DNA from: Candidatus Bathyarchaeota archaeon RBG_13_38_9
Lineage (GTDB): Archaea; Thermoproteota; Bathyarchaeia; 40CM-2-53-6; RBG-13-38-9
DNA: 35,808 bases
NCBI GenBank assembly: GCA_001775955.1
Contig: MEZD01000043.1
Coordinates: forward strand, 43,979-79,786
Direction of reading: 5' to 3'
The stretch's first letter is position 1. Every line of letters starts with the position of its first letter. Below the pieces are notes generated by a model, which saw only the letters and a program-made list of their open reading frames with translations, searched no databases and was not told the DNA's origin. Below, in pieces: positions 35,796 to 35,808 of the stretch. The position numbers and the translations under genes are program-made.

Positions 35796-35808
35796 TTTTT
35801 GATGTGCC

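Noticed and set aside
1-35808. CRISPR array, prophage, transposon or tRNA/rRNA genes
   Set aside because: No regularly spaced repeats, integrase/transposase ORFs, or recognisable tRNA/rRNA sequence seen by eye; a tRNAscan/Infernal run would be needed to exclude them formally.

Overview
AT-rich archaeal chromosomal window, probably Thermoproteota/Bathyarchaeia-like; this placement is inferred from gene content only. No rRNA, tRNA, CRISPR array or transposase was recognised. Four blocks stand out. (1) ~0-9.6 kb: housekeeping genes, including MTA phosphorylase, a purine-type phosphoribosyltransferase, a K+-independent-type membrane H+-pyrophosphatase, a 3-hydroxyisobutyrate dehydrogenase-family protein, a TrmI-type tRNA methyltransferase, a HAD phosphatase, and an unusual degenerate nucleotidyltransferase + Bud32/RIO-like kinase fusion. 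(2) ~10-25.6 kb: an accessory cell-surface/glycosylation island. It holds a secreted thioredoxin-like protein with a PEF(G)-CTERM-like tail, three GT-C-like polytopic proteins (one with an N-terminal LamG/Ig ectodomain), GT2 + DUF2304, large secreted beta-domain proteins, and a transmembrane protein coupling an extracytoplasmic ectodomain to a cytoplasmic KaiC/FlaH-like ATPase, convergent with a soluble KaiC-family gene. This is the best candidate for an undescribed system. (3) 25.6-28.1 kb: molybdenum-cofactor/molybdenum-hydroxylase maturation genes (MoeA-like, YqeB/EF2563-like, MocA-like). (4) 28.1-35.8 kb, minus strand: a complex I-like operon (H, I, split J, K, L, M, N), followed by a HycI-type [NiFe]-hydrogenase maturation protease. 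All family calls come from reading translated sequence; no database search was run.
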